DNA from: an uncultured Clostridia bacterium
GTDB lineage: Bacteria; Bacillota; Clostridia; Christensenellales; Aristaeellaceae
Assembly (NCBI GenBank): GCA_947600345.1
Contig: CANQGC010000005.1
Location: forward strand, 1-29,836
Direction: 5' to 3'
DNA length: 29,836 nucleotides
The notes under the pieces are model-generated. The model saw nothing but the letters and a program-made list of their open reading frames with translations, made no database searches and was not told the DNA's origin. This document shows positions 9,625 through 18,773 of the stretch, piece after piece. Within the stretch, counting starts at the first letter, position 1. Every line of letters begins with the position of its first letter. The position numbers and the translations under genes are program-made.

Positions 9625-9669
9625 GCGGCGCCTGTACAAAGAAAAGTACAGGCGCCGCATTATTTTTTT
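9625..9669 (+). terminator. Intrinsic terminator after the YczE-like gene
   Basis: A perfect 13-bp stem, GCGGCGCCTGTAC with its complement, and an 8-nt loop are followed by ATTATTTTTTT. Confidence 0.95.
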
Positions 9670-10047
9670 AATATCACCCCGTGACAATTCATGTTCCGTT
9701 TATAAATGTCATATAGAATAGGGAACATAGAGCGATCCCTCCCCGAAAGGGATTCCATATAGCGGCGCTGGCCGCATCCGGCGGGACGGCATGTCTTCGA
9801 ATCGCTTCCCATACCCCCCATTGCTTCCCCAAGCAAAACTCCCTTGTCCGCCGCCCCGCCGGAGATTTCAGGAAAGAATCAAGCGCAAGCGCGCTTGGTT
9901 TATTTTTTTGATTTGTTTTTAAGAACCCCGCGCCGCCGGGCTGTTTCGCCGCCTCCGGCAAGCCGGCGCGGCGGAATGTCCGGCCCTCCTCCCGCAGACA
10001 AATCCGCGCTTTTGTCTGCGATCGAAGGAATCAAACGCCAAGCGTGC
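9670..10047. other. Gene-free stretch between YczE-like gene and sugar transferase
   Basis: No convincing gene was seen; the open frames here lack ribosome binding sites and family features. It contains a plus-strand hairpin CAAGCGC/GCGCTTG at 9880-9897 followed by GTTTATTTTTTT to 9909, which has terminator form, and a related CCAAGCGTGCTTG palindrome at 10038-10050 overlapping the next promoter. The sequence is less GC-rich at 9670-9725. Confidence 0.5.
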
Positions 10048-10076
10048 TTGAATCTTCATATGCGCCGTGTTATAAT
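10048..10076 (+). promoter_or_regulatory. Promoter for sugar transferase-licD operon
   Basis: TTGAAT (10048-10053) and TATAAT (10071-10076) are 17 nt apart and precede the coding start by about 58 nt. The -35 box overlaps a CCAAGCGTGCTTG inverted repeat, a possible operator. Confidence 0.85.
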
Positions 10077-10134
10077 GGTTTCGTTATATGCTGCTACAAA
10101 AGCACCGGAGACGGTACGGTGGGAGACGAGACGA

Positions 10135-10815
10135 ATGAAGGCAAAACGGAGCGCGGCGCAATACCAGAGGGTAACCCTTACTCGCGAGGAGGCGCTCGCG
10201 GGCAAGCGCGCCTATTGGGTGATCCGCCGCGCGCAGGACATCTTCTTCTCTGCGCTGGCGCTCATCGTGCTGCTGATACCGATGCTGATCGTCGCGCTGC
10301 TGATCGTGATCGACAGCCCCGGCGCGAGCCCGATCTTCACCCAGATTCGCGTGGGCCGGGACGGCAGGCAGTTCCGCTTCTACAAGTTCCGCACGATGAT
10401 CCCCAACGCCGAGGACAAGCTCAAGGAGCTGCTCAAGTACAACGAGATGAAGGGCGGCCCCGCCTTCAAGATGGCGAACGACCCGCGCATCACCCGCATC
10501 GGCAAGTTCCTGCGCAAGACCGGCATCGACGAGCTGCCCCAGCTGCTCAACGTGCTGCGCGGCGACATGAGCATCGTGGGCCCCCGCCCCCCGCTGCCCC
10601 GGGAGGTGGCGCAGTACGGCCCCTACGAGCGCCAGCGCCTCTACATAACCCCCGGCATGACCTGCTACTGGCAGATTCAGCCCCGGCGCAACGAGCTGAG
10701 CTTCCGCAAGTGGGTGGATCTGGATGTGAAATACATCCGGGAGCGCAGCTTCCTGACGGACTGGAAGATCATATTCAAGACGGTCGTCGCCGTGGTGACC
10801 CTGCAGGGCCGCTGA
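10135..10815 (+). CDS. Undecaprenyl-phosphate sugar-1-phosphate transferase
   Basis: The 226-residue membrane-anchored protein is of the bacterial sugar transferase family (PF02397, WbaP/PglC type). It starts a lipid-linked glycan by moving a sugar phosphate from a nucleotide sugar to undecaprenyl phosphate. A single membrane or re-entrant helix lies at about 33-58, followed by RVGRDGRQFRFYKFRTM (KFRTM at 84-88), a DE pair, and the signature DELPQLLNVLRGDMSIVGPRP at about 132-152. The ATG follows GGGAG at 9 nt. licD starts 16 nt downstream, so the lipid-linked glycan is a candidate substrate for LicD. The sugar specificity cannot be read. Confidence 0.93.
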   Translation: MKAKRSAAQYQRVTLTREEALAGKRAYWVIRRAQDIFFSALALIVLLIPMLIVALLIVIDSPGASPIFTQIRVGRDGRQFRFYKFRTMIPNAEDKLKELLKYNEMKGGPAFKMANDPRITRIGKFLRKTGIDELPQLLNVLRGDMSIVGPRPPLPREVAQYGPYERQRLYITPGMTCYWQIQPRRNELSFRKWVDLDVKYIRERSFLTDWKIIFKTVVAVVTLQGR

Positions 10816-10831
10816 GGCGGAAAGGCATTCC

Positions 10832-11686
10832 ATGGCTTACAACGCAAGCGACAATTCCGAGCTGCGCTCGCTGCAGCTGGTGATACTGGAGATCGCCCGC
10901 ATATTCGCGAGCATCTGCGAGCGCCACCACCTGCGCTACTTCATGGTGGGCGGCACGATGCTCGGCGCGATCCGCCACAAGGGCTTCATCCCCTGGGACG
11001 ACGACATGGACGTGGCCATGCCCCGGCCCGACTACGAGAAGTTTCTGACCATCGTGCGCGGGGAGCTGCCCGAGGGCTACTCCTTCCTCAACTACAAGCA
11101 GGACGAGGACTACCTGCGCTACTTCAGCCGCATCGTGGACGAGCGCGTGCGCGTGACCAACGCCTCGAACTCCGAGGCCATCGTCGAGAACGCCTGGCTG
11201 GACATCTTCCCGCTGGACGGCATGCCCAGGGGCGCACTCGGCCGGAACCTCCACTTCTGGCGCGCGACCGCCTGGCGCTTCTTCTACCACGCCTCCTGCT
11301 TCAAGCAGCTGGTGAACCTGAACCGCCCGGGCCGCCCGCTCTACCAGCGCCTTCTGATCCGCTTCATACAGGTCACCCACTTCGGCGAGGGTCTGGACTC
11401 CAGGAAGCTGCTCCGGCGCATCGAGGGGCTGCTGCTGCGGTACCCCTACGACGGATCGACCCACGTGTTCAGCCTGTTCGGCTCCTACATGACCCGGGAG
11501 ATCGTGGACGTGCGGCTGTTCGGCACGGGCAGGAAGTATCCCTTCGAGACGCTGACGCTGCGCGGCCCGAGCGACGCCGACGCGTTCCTGAAGCACTTCT
11601 ACGGCGATTACATGAAGCCCCCGGCCGACGCCGACAAGGACAAGCACAACATCGTGCGCATCGAGTACGAAAAGAAGGAAGCCTAG
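10832..11686 (+). CDS. LicD-family phosphotransferase
   Basis: The 284-residue protein of the LicD family (PF04991, nucleotidyltransferase fold) usually attaches phosphocholine or a similar phospho-substituent from a CDP-linked donor to cell-surface glycans. The hallmark MVGGTMLGAIRHKGFIPWDD, continuing DMDVAM (about 38-63), contains the metal-binding aspartates. ENAWLDIFPLDG follows, and GDYMKPP marks the C-terminal region. It has no signal peptide or membrane helix, so it acts at the cytosolic face. It is the second gene of the operon and is followed by a terminator. No CDP-choline synthesis genes are in the window, so the donor is unknown. Confidence 0.9.
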   Translation: MAYNASDNSELRSLQLVILEIARIFASICERHHLRYFMVGGTMLGAIRHKGFIPWDDDMDVAMPRPDYEKFLTIVRGELPEGYSFLNYKQDEDYLRYFSRIVDERVRVTNASNSEAIVENAWLDIFPLDGMPRGALGRNLHFWRATAWRFFYHASCFKQLVNLNRPGRPLYQRLLIRFIQVTHFGEGLDSRKLLRRIEGLLLRYPYDGSTHVFSLFGSYMTREIVDVRLFGTGRKYPFETLTLRGPSDADAFLKHFYGDYMKPPADADKDKHNIVRIEYEKKEA

Positions 11687-11696
11687 ATTCATCACG

Positions 11697-11720
11697 GGGG
11701 GAGTGCGCTCCCCCTTTTAT
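11697..11720 (+). terminator. Intrinsic terminator after licD
   Basis: A 7-bp stem GGGGGAG/CTCCCCC with TGCG loop is followed by TTTTAT. It separates licD from the DUF1015 gene by only a few tens of bases. Confidence 0.85.
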
Positions 11721-11746
11721 CATGACAGCGGATGGGAGAGATTGCG

Positions 11747-12958
11747 ATGAAGAACAGGGCCGTGCATCCCGCGAACATACTGCTGCCCGCGAAGGGCGTC
11801 GATCCGCAGAAGTGGGCCGTGGTGGCCGTGGACCAGTACACCTCCGAGCCGGAGTACTGGAGCGCCGTGGAGGGCATCGTCGGCGGCGCGCCCTCGACGC
11901 TGCGCCTGGTGCTGCCGGAGATCTACCTGAGCGAGAGCGAAGCGCGCATCCCCGCCATGCAGGCCAACATGGAGCGGTACCTGGCCGACGGCACGCTGCG
12001 GGAGGCGGTGCACGGCGGCTACCTGCTGGTCGAGCGCGCCACCGAGACCGGCGCGCGGCTCGGGCTGATGGCCTGCCTGGACCTGGAGGGGTACGACTAC
12101 GCCCCCGGCTCCACGAGCGCCATCCGCGCCACCGAGGGCACGGTGCTCGAGCGCGTGCCGCCCCGGGTGCGCATCCGCCGCGGCGCGGCGCTGGAGCTTC
12201 CCCACATACTGATGCTGCTGGACGACCCCGCCTGCCGGGTGATCGAGCCGCTGTACGAGAACCGCGCGGCGCTGGAGCTCCTGTACGACTTCGAGCTGAT
12301 GCAGGGCGGCGGACACCTGCGCGGCTGGAAGGTGGACGGCGATGCCGCCCGCCGGGTGGAGGCCGCGCTGGACGCGGTGGCGGCGGACTGCAGCGACCTG
12401 TTCCTGGCCGTGGGCGACGGCAACCACTCGCTGGCCGCCGCGCGCGCCTGCTGGATGGAGCTGCGCGAGTCGATCCCCGAATCCGAGCGCGCCCATCACC
12501 CCGCCCGCTACGCGCTGGCGGAGATCGAAAACCTGCACTGCCCGGCGATCCAGTTCGAGCCGGTGCACCGGGTGCTGACGAACGTGGACCCGGAGGCCCT
12601 GCTGGCCGAATGGGAGCGCGCCATGCCCGAGCCGGGCGACGGCTTCGCGCTGACGGCGGTCACCCAGAGCGGCGAGCGCCGCTACGCCTACGCCCAGCAC
12701 CCGCTGCGCGCGCTGCAAAACTTCCTGGACGAGTACCTAACCCGCCACCCGGAGGCCGCCATCGACTACATCCACGGCGACGACGTGCTCCGCCGCCTCG
12801 CCAGCCGCCCGGGCGCCCTGGGCCTGATGCCCTGCACCCTGGCCAAGCGCGAGCTCTTCCCCTGCGTGGAGCAGTGGGGCGCCCTCCCCCGCAAAACCTT
12901 CTCCATGGGCCACGCCCACGAAAAGCGCTACTACTTCGAATGCCGCCGCTGCCGCTAA
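11747..12958 (+). CDS. DUF1015 family protein (SerK-like)
   Basis: The 403-residue protein matches the DUF1015 family (PF06245). The N terminus AVHPANILLPAKGVDPQKWAVVAVDQYTSEP and the family core LAVGDGNHSLAAARA (about 220-234) are diagnostic, as is the C-terminal TFSMGHAHEKRYYFECRR. Related proteins include free-serine kinases of the ParB/sulfiredoxin superfamily, but I cannot say whether this one phosphorylates serine. The ATG at 11747 has GGGAG at 8 nt; the earlier ATG at 11732 does not. No clear promoter lies between the licD terminator and the gene, so low readthrough transcription is possible. It is cytosolic, with no membrane segment. Confidence 0.88.
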   Translation: MKNRAVHPANILLPAKGVDPQKWAVVAVDQYTSEPEYWSAVEGIVGGAPSTLRLVLPEIYLSESEARIPAMQANMERYLADGTLREAVHGGYLLVERATETGARLGLMACLDLEGYDYAPGSTSAIRATEGTVLERVPPRVRIRRGAALELPHILMLLDDPACRVIEPLYENRAALELLYDFELMQGGGHLRGWKVDGDAARRVEAALDAVAADCSDLFLAVGDGNHSLAAARACWMELRESIPESERAHHPARYALAEIENLHCPAIQFEPVHRVLTNVDPEALLAEWERAMPEPGDGFALTAVTQSGERRYAYAQHPLRALQNFLDEYLTRHPEAAIDYIHGDDVLRRLASRPGALGLMPCTLAKRELFPCVEQWGALPRKTFSMGHAHEKRYYFECRRCR

Positions 12959-12994
12959 CCCCACCGCGCAGCTGCATTCCTTCCCCCAAAACAC

Positions 12995-13035
12995 GAACTC
13001 CGCGCCCCCACTTCCAAGGCGCGGAGTTCTCTTCC
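12995..13035 (+). terminator. Terminator-like hairpin after the DUF1015 gene
   Basis: A 12-bp stem GAACTCCGCGCC/GGCGCGGAGTTC is followed by TCTTCCTTCC. The T tract is interrupted, so termination strength is uncertain. It lies in the convergent gap with the next minus-strand gene. Confidence 0.6.
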
Positions 13036-13073
13036 TTCCAACCCATAACAGAAGCCAACAATGCACAACGCAG

Positions 13074-13290
13074 AAATCCTGCCCATAATCTACGGGCAGG
13101 ATTTCGTCGCTTCGCACTCAGGTTCCTGTAGAAACGTACCGCAGGACTTTGGGCCCATAATCTCCGGGCCCAAAGTCCGTCGCCCCTACGGCGAAGCAGA
13201 TGGAAGGCGACCCTGTCGCCTGCCCCATGATCTACGGGCCCAAAGTCCGTCGCCCCTACGGCGAAGCAGACGGAAGGCGGCCCCGCCGCC
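13074..13290 (-). repeat. Hairpin cassette E1 with an extra partial unit
   Basis: Read on the plus strand it contains an 11-bp hairpin AAATCCTGCCC (loop ATAATCTAC), a linker, a 13-bp hairpin with GGACTTTGGGCCC arms (13144-13178), a short TCGCC/GGCGA hairpin, then GGCGAC-CCT-GTCGCC. A second, chimeric unit follows in which only the right arm GGGCCCAAAGTCC remains (13236-13248), with GGCGGC-CCC-GCCGCC after it. The same order of parts occurs at 14285-14434, 17466-17623 and, more diverged, at 20545-20704. It supplies the stop codon of the next minus-strand gene. Confidence 0.75.
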
Positions 13291-14032
13291 CGGACTCAAA
13301 GCGCTCGCGACGGTCGCAGAGGCGCTCGCCCTCGTAGGTGAAGTAGCACGGCCCGTCCAGCGAGGCGGTGGTGTTCCGAAGCGCTCGGGCGAGCCCCGTG
13401 AGAAAGTAGCGCCGCCCCTCGTAGAGCACGTGCGTATCGTCGCAGACGGTGCAGACAACGCTCGGATCGTCGACGAAGGTCACCCGCTCGCCGGCAACAA
13501 TGCCACACATGGAAAACCGAAAGCGAAGCTTGCGCTTCGCAGGGCGGGGCAACGACGAACCGCCTGCGCCAGTGGCGACGTTCTCGAGCGTGTATTCATT
13601 CGGGCCGATCCGGGTGAATCGAACCTTCCTTCCCGTATTCCGAACGTTCGCATACTTGTAAAAACGCTTGATAGCGGCGCGGTTGCGGAGGTTCCCGTCC
13701 GGCCTGACGTCGCTGCGAATGCTGTCCAGCGACACGCCCGGAAACGAAATGCAAATCTCCTGCCCCCGGGCCACGAGGCCCTTCCTGATCGCGGGCCGCA
13801 GATTCAGATAGCTCTGCTTCAGCGCGCCCTCCGTGATCTCCAGCTCAATGAACGGCTCCGACTGAACAAACCGCGCCTCGAACTCCGCGCAGAGCGCCCT
13901 GTAAGAATCACGAAGCGCGCCAAGCTTCTTCAGTTGAGCGATCAGCTCATCCTCCCCCTCCGAACCCGTCCCGGCGAGCGCCCCAATCAATTCCTGCCGC
14001 TTTTGCTCCAGCATCCCCTCACTGATATCCAT
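13256..14032 (-). CDS. Unrecognised protein, C terminus encoded by a repeat
   Basis: I do not recognise this 258-residue protein. The N-terminal third is helical and charged (MLEQKRQELIGA through SYRALCAEFEARF), possibly coiled coil. The middle is basic. Residues about 165-240 have a strand-rich pattern, with GERVTFVDDPSVVCTV, VLYEGRRYFLTGLARAL and GPCYFTYEGE, loosely like small RAMA/DUF2924-type domains of DNA-associated proteins; this is a guess. The start has AGGAGGG 7 nt upstream and a consensus promoter. The last residues (GRRGRLPSASP) and the TAG are read from the hairpin cassette, so the original C terminus was probably altered by its insertion. Confidence 0.75.
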   Translation of the reverse strand: MDISEGMLEQKRQELIGALAGTGSEGEDELIAQLKKLGALRDSYRALCAEFEARFVQSEPFIELEITEGALKQSYLNLRPAIRKGLVARGQEICISFPGVSLDSIRSDVRPDGNLRNRAAIKRFYKYANVRNTGRKVRFTRIGPNEYTLENVATGAGGSSLPRPAKRKLRFRFSMCGIVAGERVTFVDDPSVVCTVCDDTHVLYEGRRYFLTGLARALRNTTASLDGPCYFTYEGERLCDRRERFESGRRGRLPSASP

Positions 14033-14062
14033 ATCGACGCCCTCCTGAATTGGAATGACTCC

Positions 14063-14091
14063 ATTATACCCCCATTCAAGGATCAAGTCAA
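14063..14091 (-). promoter_or_regulatory. Promoter of the unrecognised gene
   Basis: TTGACT (14086-14091) and TATAAT (14063-14068) on the minus strand have 17-nt spacing, about 30 nt before the coding start. Confidence 0.88.
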
Positions 14092-14284
14092 TATTAAATT
14101 CAATTATCAAATTAAATAGTCCAATATTAACCATAAATCCAGTTATACCGCAATTTATCGCCATTCAAATTTATAACTGAAATGTTTTGGTTGTGAAATA
14201 TTGACTCATTCACCCATCCAAGGGCGCACCAAAAAAGACCCCAATCCCCCGCAACGCGAACCAAGCTCGATTCACCAAAACGAA
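14092..14284. other. AT-rich block upstream of the unrecognised gene
   Basis: There is no gene here. The part around 14085-14215 is strikingly AT-rich compared with its GC-rich surroundings. It has an inverted repeat CAGTTATA (about 14142) and TATAACTG (about 14173). This could be a regulatory upstream region or a remnant of imported DNA. Confidence 0.5.
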
Positions 14285-14434
14285 GAAATCTGGCGCTCGG
14301 CCTTATGGCGCCAGATTTCGTCGCTTCGCACTCAGGTTCCTGCAGAAACGCACCGCAGGACTTTGGGCCCATAATCTACGGGCCCAAAGTCCGTCGCCCC
14401 AACGGCGAAGCAGATGGCCGCCGGCCCCGCCGGC
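14285..14434 (-). repeat. Hairpin cassette E2 directly after copA
   Basis: This cassette has the same order as E1. An 11-12 bp hairpin AAATCTGGCGC comes first, and on the minus strand, as the last element, it is followed by TTCGTTTTGG, suggesting a terminator. Next come the linker TCGTCGCTTCGCACTCAGG, the 13-bp GGACTTTGGGCCC hairpin with loop ATAATCTAC, TCGCC/GGCGA, and GCCGGC-CCC-GCCGGC ending at the copA stop codon. Confidence 0.75.
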
Positions 14435-16966
<2,532 letters not shown>

Positions 16967-17033
16967 GCAAATCATCTCCCTCGTCCAGGAAAATCCGAAC
17001 TCGCCGGGAAACCCCCTCCCCAGCGGCCCGGCG

Positions 17034-17372
17034 TCACTTCATCATCTTTGACAGGATGCCCAAAAGCTCGTCGATCGTCTCATCCCGGCCCTCGCGGATG
17101 TCCCGCACCACGCAGGAGTGCATGTGGCTGGCCAGCAGCTCCCGGCTGAAGGAATTCAGCGCCGCGTTGGCCGCCGCCGCCTGGGTCAGTATGTCCATGC
17201 AGTAGGCGTCCTTGTCCAGCATCCGCCGCAGTCCCCGAATCTGGCCCTCGATCCGGCTCAGCCGGTTCGCGAGCTTCTTCTTCTCCCCCTCGCTGCGCTG
17301 CTTCGTCCGCGCACAGTTCGGGCAAGCCTCCTCCCGCGCCTCAAGCTCGTCGCGCAGATCCTCCAAACCCAT
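17034..17372 (-). CDS. csoR: Copper-sensing repressor CsoR
   Basis: The 112-residue all-helical repressor releases DNA on binding Cu(I). The three copper ligands have exact family spacing: Cys58 (DAYCMDILTQ), then His83 and Cys87 (ASHMHSCVV). NRLSRIEGQIRGLRRM is the DNA-contacting helix region. An additional CPNC at residues 17-20 precedes the core; Cys-rich N-terminal extensions occur in related proteins. The ATG at 17370-17372 follows GGGGAGG closely, and a longer frame would start inside the promoter. It is the first gene of the csoR-copA operon and is presumably autoregulated through the operator at 17403-17419. Confidence 0.94.
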   Translation of the reverse strand: MGLEDLRDELEAREEACPNCARTKQRSEGEKKKLANRLSRIEGQIRGLRRMLDKDAYCMDILTQAAAANAALNSFSRELLASHMHSCVVRDIREGRDETIDELLGILSKMMK

Positions 17373-17397
17373 CGCCTCCCCTCTCGCATCTGGGAAT

Positions 17398-17426
17398 ATA
17401 ATATACCCTGCAAGGGTATTTGTCAA
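17398..17426 (-). promoter_or_regulatory. csoR-copA promoter with CsoR operator
   Basis: TTGACA (17421-17426) and TATTAT (17398-17403) on the minus strand have a 17-nt spacer. The spacer contains the palindrome ATACCCTTGCAGGGTAT (17403-17419), resembling known CsoR operators (TACCC...GGGTA), so repressor would block RNA polymerase. Confidence 0.88.
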
Positions 17427-17465
17427 GCGCGTTGGAATGTTAAAAAACGCAACCGCCCCTTCACC

Positions 17466-17623
17466 AAAAAGGAAGACCTCCGCCCCTCGAATCTATGGGG
17501 GCGGAGGTCGTGCCTGCCGCAAAGGAAACAATCTGTGAACCAACGCAGGACTTTGACCCCATAATCTACGGGGTCAAAGTCCATCGCTTCAACGCGACAG
17601 CAGGTGGCTGTCGGCCCTGCCGA
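17466..17623 (-). repeat. Hairpin cassette E3 directly after metQ
   Basis: This cassette has the same order of parts as E1 and E2. It starts with a 12-bp GACCTCCGCCCC hairpin that on the minus strand is followed by TTCCTTTTTGG, a terminator form. A linker follows, then a 13-bp hairpin GGACTTTGACCCC with the conserved ATAATCTAC loop and compensated arm changes, TCGC/GCGA, and GTCGGC-CCT-GCCGAC adjoining the metQ stop. Confidence 0.75.
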
Positions 17624-18421
17624 CTAGAACAGCGGCACGACCGCGCCCTGGTAGGTTTCCTCGATGAAGGACTTGACCTTGTCGCTCTTGAGGGCGGCGG
17701 CCAGGGCCAGCATGGCCTCGCTGGTCTCGTTGCCCTCCTTGGCGACGAGCACGTTGGCGTAGTTCTCCTGGATGACCGGGGAGCTGCTGTCCTCGATGGC
17801 CAGCGCGTCGGCGGCCTTCAGACCGGCGTCGATGGCGTAGTTGCCGTTGATGACGGCGATGTCCACGGACTCCAGGGAGCGGGGGGTCTGGGCGGCCTCG
17901 ACCTCGACGATCTCCACGTTCTTCGGATTCTCGACGATGTCCAGCTTGGTGGCGGCCAGGCCGACGCCCTCGGTCAGCTTGATGATGCCCTGGGCCTCGA
18001 GCAGCAGCAGCGCGCGGGCCTCATTGGTGGGATCGTTCGGCACGGCGATCTGCGCGCCGTCCGGCAGCTCCTCCAGGCTGGCGGTCTTGCCGGCATAGAT
18101 GCCGAAGGGCTCGTAGTGGATCTTGTCCACGATGGCCAGGTGCGTGCCGTTCTGGGCGTTGAAGTCGTTCAGATACAGGATGTGCTGGAAGTAGTTGCAG
18201 TCGATGGAGCCATCCTCCACGGCGGTGTTCGGGATCACGTAGTCGTTGTAGGGGACGATCTCCAGGGTGATGCCCTGCTCGGCGAGGATCTCGGCCGCGA
18301 CCTCGAGGATCTCGGCGTGGGGAGCCGGGGAGGCGCCCACGGTGATGGTGGTGCCCTCGGCGAAGGCGGCGGCGCTCAGCGCCAGGACCAGGGTCAGGAT
18401 GACGGCGATCAGCTTCTTCAT
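17624..18421 (-). CDS. metQ: Methionine ABC transporter substrate-binding protein
   Basis: The 265-residue NlpA/MetQ-family protein captures methionine (or a related compound) outside the cell for MetN-MetI. The signal peptide MKKLIAVILTLVLALSAAAF is followed by A-EG, a signal peptidase I type site. The mature part has VGASPAPHAEILE, YNDYVIPNTAVEDGSIDCNYFQH, IAVPNDPTNEARALLLL and VDIAVINGNYAIDAGL, all typical. No lipobox cysteine is seen, which is odd for a Gram-positive binding protein. It has AGGAG at 9 nt. It is separated from metNI (20705-22373) by about 2.3 kb and has its own promoter and leader. Confidence 0.93.
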   Translation of the reverse strand: MKKLIAVILTLVLALSAAAFAEGTTITVGASPAPHAEILEVAAEILAEQGITLEIVPYNDYVIPNTAVEDGSIDCNYFQHILYLNDFNAQNGTHLAIVDKIHYEPFGIYAGKTASLEELPDGAQIAVPNDPTNEARALLLLEAQGIIKLTEGVGLAATKLDIVENPKNVEIVEVEAAQTPRSLESVDIAVINGNYAIDAGLKAADALAIEDSSSPVIQENYANVLVAKEGNETSEAMLALAAALKSDKVKSFIEETYQGAVVPLF

Positions 18422-18480
18422 GGTTTGTTTCTCCTTCCGTTTTATGGATTCCTTGGCTCGTATCCAGTTCGCGACCTCCG

Positions 18481-18520
18481 AAAAAAGAGGGCGGGAAACT
18501 CGAATCGTTTCCTGCCCTCT
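18481..18520 (-). terminator. Attenuator terminator before metQ
   Basis: On the minus strand AGAGGGC-A-GGAAAC pairs with GTTTCC-C-GCCCTCT (one mismatch, 7-nt loop) and runs into six T. It starts 17 nt after the stop codon of the leader peptide and ends about 60 nt before metQ, so it would abort metQ transcription unless prevented. Confidence 0.88.
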
Positions 18521-18536
18521 CTCTTTCACCTACAGC

Positions 18537-18641
18537 TTACGCCCTCGGTGCGGAAAACGGTTCGGAGTTCGGAGCACAGCAAAGCGTGCGCATGCCCATG
18601 CGGCACATGCACATCGCCATCATGCAAGCATTGCACTTCAT
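18537..18641 (-). CDS. Met/Cys-rich leader peptide of metQ (34 residues)
   Basis: The ATG at 18639-18641 has GGGAGGAG with ideal spacing upstream, and the frame is 34 codons. The first 22 residues read MKCNACMMAMCMCRMGMR then TLCC, holding seven Met and six Cys; the remainder is ordinary. It lies between a consensus promoter and the terminator before metQ. I infer ribosome-mediated attenuation: scarcity of charged tRNA-Met or tRNA-Cys stalls the ribosome and favours an antiterminator, possibly CGTTTTCC (18552-18559) with GGAAACG (18506-18512). A second possibility is a metal-binding micropeptide. Confidence 0.7.
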   Translation of the reverse strand: MKCNACMMAMCMCRMGMRTLCCAPNSEPFSAPRA

Positions 18642-18687
18642 GCGGGCTCCTCCCTTCCAAATCCGTGTGTTCGCTGGATTTAAGGCT

Positions 18688-18716
18688 ATTATAGCGGTGG
18701 ACTTCGGCATTGTCAA
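18688..18716 (-). promoter_or_regulatory. metQ leader promoter
   Basis: TTGACA (18711-18716) and TATAAT (18688-18693) on the minus strand have 17-nt spacing, about 47 nt before the leader peptide start. Confidence 0.92.
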
Positions 18717-18773
18717 TACATTTCCGAAAGATTTACATTCACCGCTAAGAATTGTTCGGGTTGGCGGAACAGC

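Noticed and set aside
9689..9961. Minus-strand 90-residue frame between the YczE-like gene and the sugar transferase
   Set aside because: No ribosome binding site, no recognisable motif, unusual composition, and it crosses a hairpin with a T tract.
18422..18690. S-box or Met T-box before metQ
   Set aside because: No T-box GGTGGNACCGCG and no SAM-riboswitch core was found; the leader peptide and terminator explain the region better.
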